From the NCBI GenBank assembly GCA_014377905.1, contig JACMOQ010000090.1:1-7370 (forward strand): a stretch of 7,370 bases of DNA, in the 5' to 3' direction. The DNA is from Acetobacteraceae bacterium (GTDB lineage Bacteria > Pseudomonadota > Alphaproteobacteria > Acetobacterales > Acetobacteraceae). Positions 4,455-7,370 of this stretch are shown here, piece after piece. Made by a program: the position numbers and the translations under genes. A model generated the notes under the pieces. The model was not told the DNA's origin and made no database searches. It worked only from the letters and a program-made list of their open reading frames with translations. Within the stretch, counting starts at the first letter, position 1; each line of letters starts with the position of its first letter.

Positions 4455-7370
4455 CCGGCTTGCTCTCCGTTCGGGTTGGGCATTGCATCAAAGATGGCGC
4501 GCAATTCAGGGTCGGCTGCGATGGAGGCGACGCGCGCGGCGTAGATTTCCGCGACCCTGGCAGCTGCTGCGGCGATATCGGGGATCGCCAACAGTGCTTG
4601 CAGTTTTTCGCGGGTGCGATCAATCACCAGCGGCTCGACCGGCTGCAAATTATCGGCCGCCATTCTGCCGTTCCACTCCGCAAACAAATCGAACGACCGC
4701 AGGCCGCCGCTGTAGCCGCGTTGGCGCTTGATGACAAAATCGGCGAACGATCGCGCCCAGACATGCTCGACCCGTCCGCCAGCATCGGATTTGGGGATTT
4801 CTGACCATAAATTACTGGCTGGCTGTTCGACATGGGCTGAATCAACGATAGGCACAGCCGGATCAAGATACGGAAAATGGACTTCATACATACCGGTCGC
4901 CACTGCCGGGCGGATGGCTGCCTTGAAGTGGTGGTTCGGCAAAGCATGGGGATAGTTGGCGAGCGTCATGCCCGCTGGGCGGTCGATGTAATGTGGCCAC
5001 AGCCGCCGGCGCCAAGGCAGCAGCAGCGCGCCGGGCCGGGTCGGCAAGCCGCCCGCTTTCGCCAGCAGCGGGGCAATCTGGTGATCGTAGATCGCGTCTG
5101 GAACCACATATTCATCGGCATCGACGAACAGCACCCATTCGCTGCGCCGCAGTTCTGGCAACATAAGAAGCGCGTGCTGCAGGGTGCGACGCTGGATCCG
5201 GTTGCCGAGGTCGGAACGCTGTAAGACCAGAAAAATGACGTCGTGCCGGGCGAGCGCGATCAGCAAGTCGTCGCTGCCATCATCGCAATCATTGGCATAG
5301 ACGATAATCCGGTCAACCCCGATCGCCTGATAATGGGCGATCCATTCCAGCAGGTTGATCCCCTCATTGCGGACAGAAACCATTGCCGCGACGAAGCTGT
5401 CCGGGACGATCGGGCGCAGCGCGAGCACGCCGAGCCACTGCCAAACACTCCAGCTTTGTGGCGCGCGCAGATCGGCGATGAAATCATGATCGGCACCAAG
5501 ATGCAGCACATTGGCGCGTGGCAAACCAAGGCGTTGGGCGCGCGCGGCGGCGATGGTGGCGACCCATAACCTAACCTGGCTGTCATCGGTTTCCACCACC
5601 GTAAGTGGGACGGCCGGATCGCGGATCGCTGCCAGCACGGCACCGATCACCCCGCGCCCAGGCCCGTTCGGGAAGCGGCGCGCCATCGCACCGGCCAGGC
5701 GGGCCACGCCATCCGGTCGATGCAGCAAGGCGGTGGTTTGCCCAACATCGTCCGCCGCCCAATTCAACGGCGTTATCGGATCGGACAGGCTGGCGAAAAC
5801 CTCCCGCAGGGTCGGATCGCCGGTGATGGCGGCCGCGCGGGCGGTGAAGTTTGCCTCGACCACTTTGGCGGCGGCGGCAATCGCCGGGTCTGCCAGCAGC
5901 CGCTCCATCGCGGCGCGCGTGCGGGCGATGACCATCGATGGCACCGGGTGCAGATTGGCCATCGTCATCGGATGGTTCCGATCGCGGAACTGGGCAAAGG
6001 CGTGGTTGTCCATGCCGGTGGCGGGTTGCAGGCGGTCGTCACATTGCTTTTTAATGACGAATTCGACGAAGGATTTGCCCCAGAAATGCTGGATGCTGCC
6101 GCCGGCATCTGGCTTCGGCACGCGGTCCCAGATCTGTGCCGCCGGGATTTCCACCAGATCGGTGCCGATCACTGCCACGCCCGCATCAAGCTCAGGCGCG
6201 TCGATCATATGCATCGCCACCAGCGAGGCCAGCCGCGTGGCGGCCTTAAACATGATGTGCGGCATGGCATGGGGGAACCGGGTGAGCATCATGCCCGGGG
6301 CGCGGTCGAACCGATGCGGCCAGCAGCGCCAATGCCACGGCAGTAGCATCGCCCCCGGCGCTGCATCCCCAGCGGCCCGGAGCAGGGCCGGCAGGCTGTG
6401 ATCGTATCGGCTATCGGGGATGGTGAATTCCCCGGCCTCGACGAACAGCACCCATTCATAGCGCCGCATTTCGGGCAACAGTTCAACCGCGTGCCGCAGC
6501 GCCTTAATCTGGACCTCGGCGCCCGGCGCGCTGCGCTGATGGACCAGGGTGATCGTCCCGGCGGCAACGAGGGCGGCGAGCAGCGGGTCCGAACCATCGG
6601 TATTGTCGTTGGTATAGACAAATATGTCAGGCACGCCGATCGCCTGATGGTGGGCAATCCATTCAATCAGATTGATCCCGTCATCGGTCGCCATCACCAT
6701 CACCGCAACCTTGGCGGCCGGCTGAAGCTGGCGCATGGCAAGCATATTGAGCCAGCGGAGCAGCGGCCAATCGGCGGTCGGGGTAATGCTGGCGAGGCAA
6801 TCATGCTCCTGCCCGATATCTATCACGCCGCGCGGCGCGGCGCCCCAGTGCATCGCGCGAACATGCACGATATTGCGCCACCAAAATGCATCTTCGGCCG
6901 CGAGGTCTGGCATCGCCGGAAGTGCTGCCGATCGGTCGATGATCGCAAGAAGAAGCGCATCTAGCAGGGCGATATGCGGGTCGGCGGCAAAGCGTCGCGC
7001 AAGCTCCTCCGCCAATATGGCATGCCCGTTGGGTGCTGCCAGAATTGCCAAGTCGCGGCCGAAATCCGGGGTGGCCGGTGGCAGCGCTATGGCCGCAATG
7101 GTGATGCTGGCCTCGGCATAGGCCAGACAGGCATCGCGTTCCGCTTGTACTGCGGCCCAGTCCGATGCGGGCGGATAGGATGCGGCGGTGTCGGTTCCAA
7201 GGAACAGCTGCGTCGCGCCGGCGAGTCCGCAATTGTGCAGCAAATCGCGGTCGCGGAAGCTGAACAGGCTGGCCAAATGCGGCGATTGCGGGGCATGCCC
7301 CGCTGCGACCAGATGCACGGCCTCGGGCCACGCGCCAGCTTCCACGAGATGGCAGGACACCGGAATGGCG
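4451..7370 (-). CDS. Tandem double GT2/GT92-like glycosyltransferase, 5' end outside window
   Basis: The frame is open from the right edge to a TGA at 4451-4453. A GTG at 7358-7360 would give 969 aa, but the codons before it (Ala-Ile-Pro) stay open and no Shine-Dalgarno precedes it, so the true start is probably beyond 7370. Numbering from that GTG, residues 1-109 have no recognised domain. Two homologous units follow, about 110-525 and 549-960, offset by 439 residues without gaps up to about residue 330. Each has a helical lead (ARRF..., G-x-x-HD), then a GT-A-like domain of the Glyco_tranf_2_4/GT92 type: EGINLLEWIAHYQAIG, VYANDCDDGSD, LRRSEWVLFVDADEYV, FKAAIRP, SDAGG, SFADFVIKRQ. Such domains transfer sugars from nucleotide donors using a metal-binding D-x-D. 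Unit 2 has DADE (747-750); unit 1 has EAGE (308-311), so it may be inactive. No membrane segment is evident. The stop overlaps the SirB1 start. Substrate is unknown. Confidence 0.87.
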   Translation of the reverse strand, partial: AIPVSCHLVEAGAWPEAVHLVAAGHAPQSPHLASLFSFRDRDLLHNCGLAGATQLFLGTDTAASYPPASDWAAVQAERDACLAYAEASITIAAIALPPATPDFGRDLAILAAPNGHAILAEELARRFAADPHIALLDALLLAIIDRSAALPAMPDLAAEDAFWWRNIVHVRAMHWGAAPRGVIDIGQEHDCLASITPTADWPLLRWLNMLAMRQLQPAAKVAVMVMATDDGINLIEWIAHHQAIGVPDIFVYTNDNTDGSDPLLAALVAAGTITLVHQRSAPGAEVQIKALRHAVELLPEMRRYEWVLFVEAGEFTIPDSRYDHSLPALLRAAGDAAPGAMLLPWHWRCWPHRFDRAPGMMLTRFPHAMPHIMFKAATRLASLVAMHMIDAPELDAGVAVIGTDLVEIPAAQIWDRVPKPDAGGSIQHFWGKSFVEFVIKKQCDDRLQPATGMDNHAFAQFRDRNHPMTMANLHPVPSMVIARTRAAMERLLADPAIAAAAKVVEANFTARAAAITGDPTLREVFASLSDPITPLNWAADDVGQTTALLHRPDGVARLAGAMARRFPNGPGRGVIGAVLAAIRDPAVPLTVVETDDSQVRLWVATIAAARAQRLGLPRANVLHLGADHDFIADLRAPQSWSVWQWLGVLALRPIVPDSFVAAMVSVRNEGINLLEWIAHYQAIGVDRIIVYANDCDDGSDDLLIALARHDVIFLVLQRSDLGNRIQRRTLQHALLMLPELRRSEWVLFVDADEYVVPDAIYDHQIAPLLAKAGGLPTRPGALLLPWRRRLWPHYIDRPAGMTLANYPHALPNHHFKAAIRPAVATGMYEVHFPYLDPAVPIVDSAHVEQPASNLWSEIPKSDAGGRVEHVWARSFADFVIKRQRGYSGGLRSFDLFAEWNGRMAADNLQPVEPLVIDRTREKLQALLAIPDIAAAAARVAEIYAARVASIAADPELRAIFDAMPNPNGEQAG
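4463..4468 (-). promoter_or_regulatory. Ribosome binding site of the SirB1 gene
   Basis: On the minus strand GGAGAG lies 8 bases ahead of the ATG at 4454, inside the last codons of the upstream gene. Together with the ATGA stop/start overlap it fixes the start and points to translational coupling. Confidence 0.7.
4481..5716 (-). repeat. Repeat unit 2 of the double-GT protein (motif-intact GT copy)
   Basis: This encodes residues about 549-960. It keeps the family motifs: VRNEG (663-667), NDCDDGSD (690-697), DADEYV (747-752; DADE at bases 5111-5122), FKAAIRP (812-818) and EVHFP (826-830). The C-terminal helices (IAAAAARVAEIYAARVASIAADPELRAIF) match the end of unit 1 (IAAAAKVVEANFTARAAAITGDPTLREVF), so the duplication covers the whole unit and not the GT core alone. 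Confidence 0.85.
5786..7033 (-). repeat. Repeat unit 1 of the double-GT protein (degenerate GT copy)
   Basis: This encodes residues about 110-525. Landmarks pair with unit 2 at a constant 439-residue offset: PNGHAILA/PDGVARLA, GQEHD/GADHD, GINLIEWIAHH/GINLLEWIAHY, EWVLFV/EWVLFV; and at about 441 for GAMLLPW/GALLLPW and HFWGKS/HVWARS. Expected catalytic positions are altered: ATDDG for VRNEG (224-228), EAGE (308-311; bases 6428-6439) for DADE, TRL for IRP (375-377), and HMIDAP where unit 2 has EVHFP. Confidence 0.85.

Noticed and set aside
5511..6401. A 296-codon open frame on + opposite the double-GT gene.
   Set aside because: It is a shadow of the strongly supported minus-strand gene. The translation is Arg/Ser/Ala-rich low complexity without a family match, and there is no ribosome site or promoter.
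7358..7360. The GTG as true start of the double-GT protein.
   Set aside because: The frame remains open to the window edge and the ten bases before it hold no Shine-Dalgarno, so the gene is treated as incomplete.

Overview
The window reads as ordinary chromosomal DNA of a GC-rich alphaproteobacterium. The main pointers are a DUF1217 protein (a family largely confined to Alphaproteobacteria), an alphaproteobacterial-looking glutathione synthetase, and uniformly GC-rich third codon positions in every gene. Acetobacteraceae/Rhodospirillales or Sphingomonadales would fit, but the sequence alone does not fix the genus. I see no RNA genes, insertion sequences, CRISPR arrays, phage genes or attachment sites, and no stretch over 300 bases without a gene.

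Layout, left to right. (1) The 3' part of a Rid-family (YjgF/UK114) gene on + (1-369), missing only a few N-terminal codons. (2) After 54 bases, a DUF1217 protein on + (424-1299), a family often linked to flagella. (3) Only 13 bases away, tail to tail, gshB (glutathione synthetase) on - (1313-2287). (4) A 121-base divergent intergenic region (2288-2408) with a long-range 8-bp dyad and a possible sigma-70 promoter. (5) A GT61-type glycosyltransferase on + (2409-3608). (6) Three bases away, tail to tail, a SirB1-family transglutaminase-like/TPR protein on - (3612-4454). (7) Overlapping its start by an ATGA junction, a very large protein on - (4451 to beyond 7370) made of two tandem GT2/GT92-like glycosyltransferase units. 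The ORF runs off the right edge.

Functional picture. The left half is housekeeping or stress metabolism (Rid, GshB) around a lone DUF1217 gene. The right half looks like a small glycan-related group: a GT61 protein and a double-GT protein flanking a SirB1 protein that is probably translated with the latter. The acceptor and product cannot be read from the sequence. The most interesting feature is the double-GT protein. Its C-terminal unit keeps the expected R-N-E and D-x-D-E motifs, whereas the matching positions in the N-terminal unit read T-D-D and E-A-G-E. This suggests an active domain fused to a pseudo-glycosyltransferase copy. The Rid protein (Ser in place of the catalytic Arg), the SirB1 protein (no cysteine in the fold) and the GT61 protein (replaced His/Glu positions) also depart from textbook active sites.
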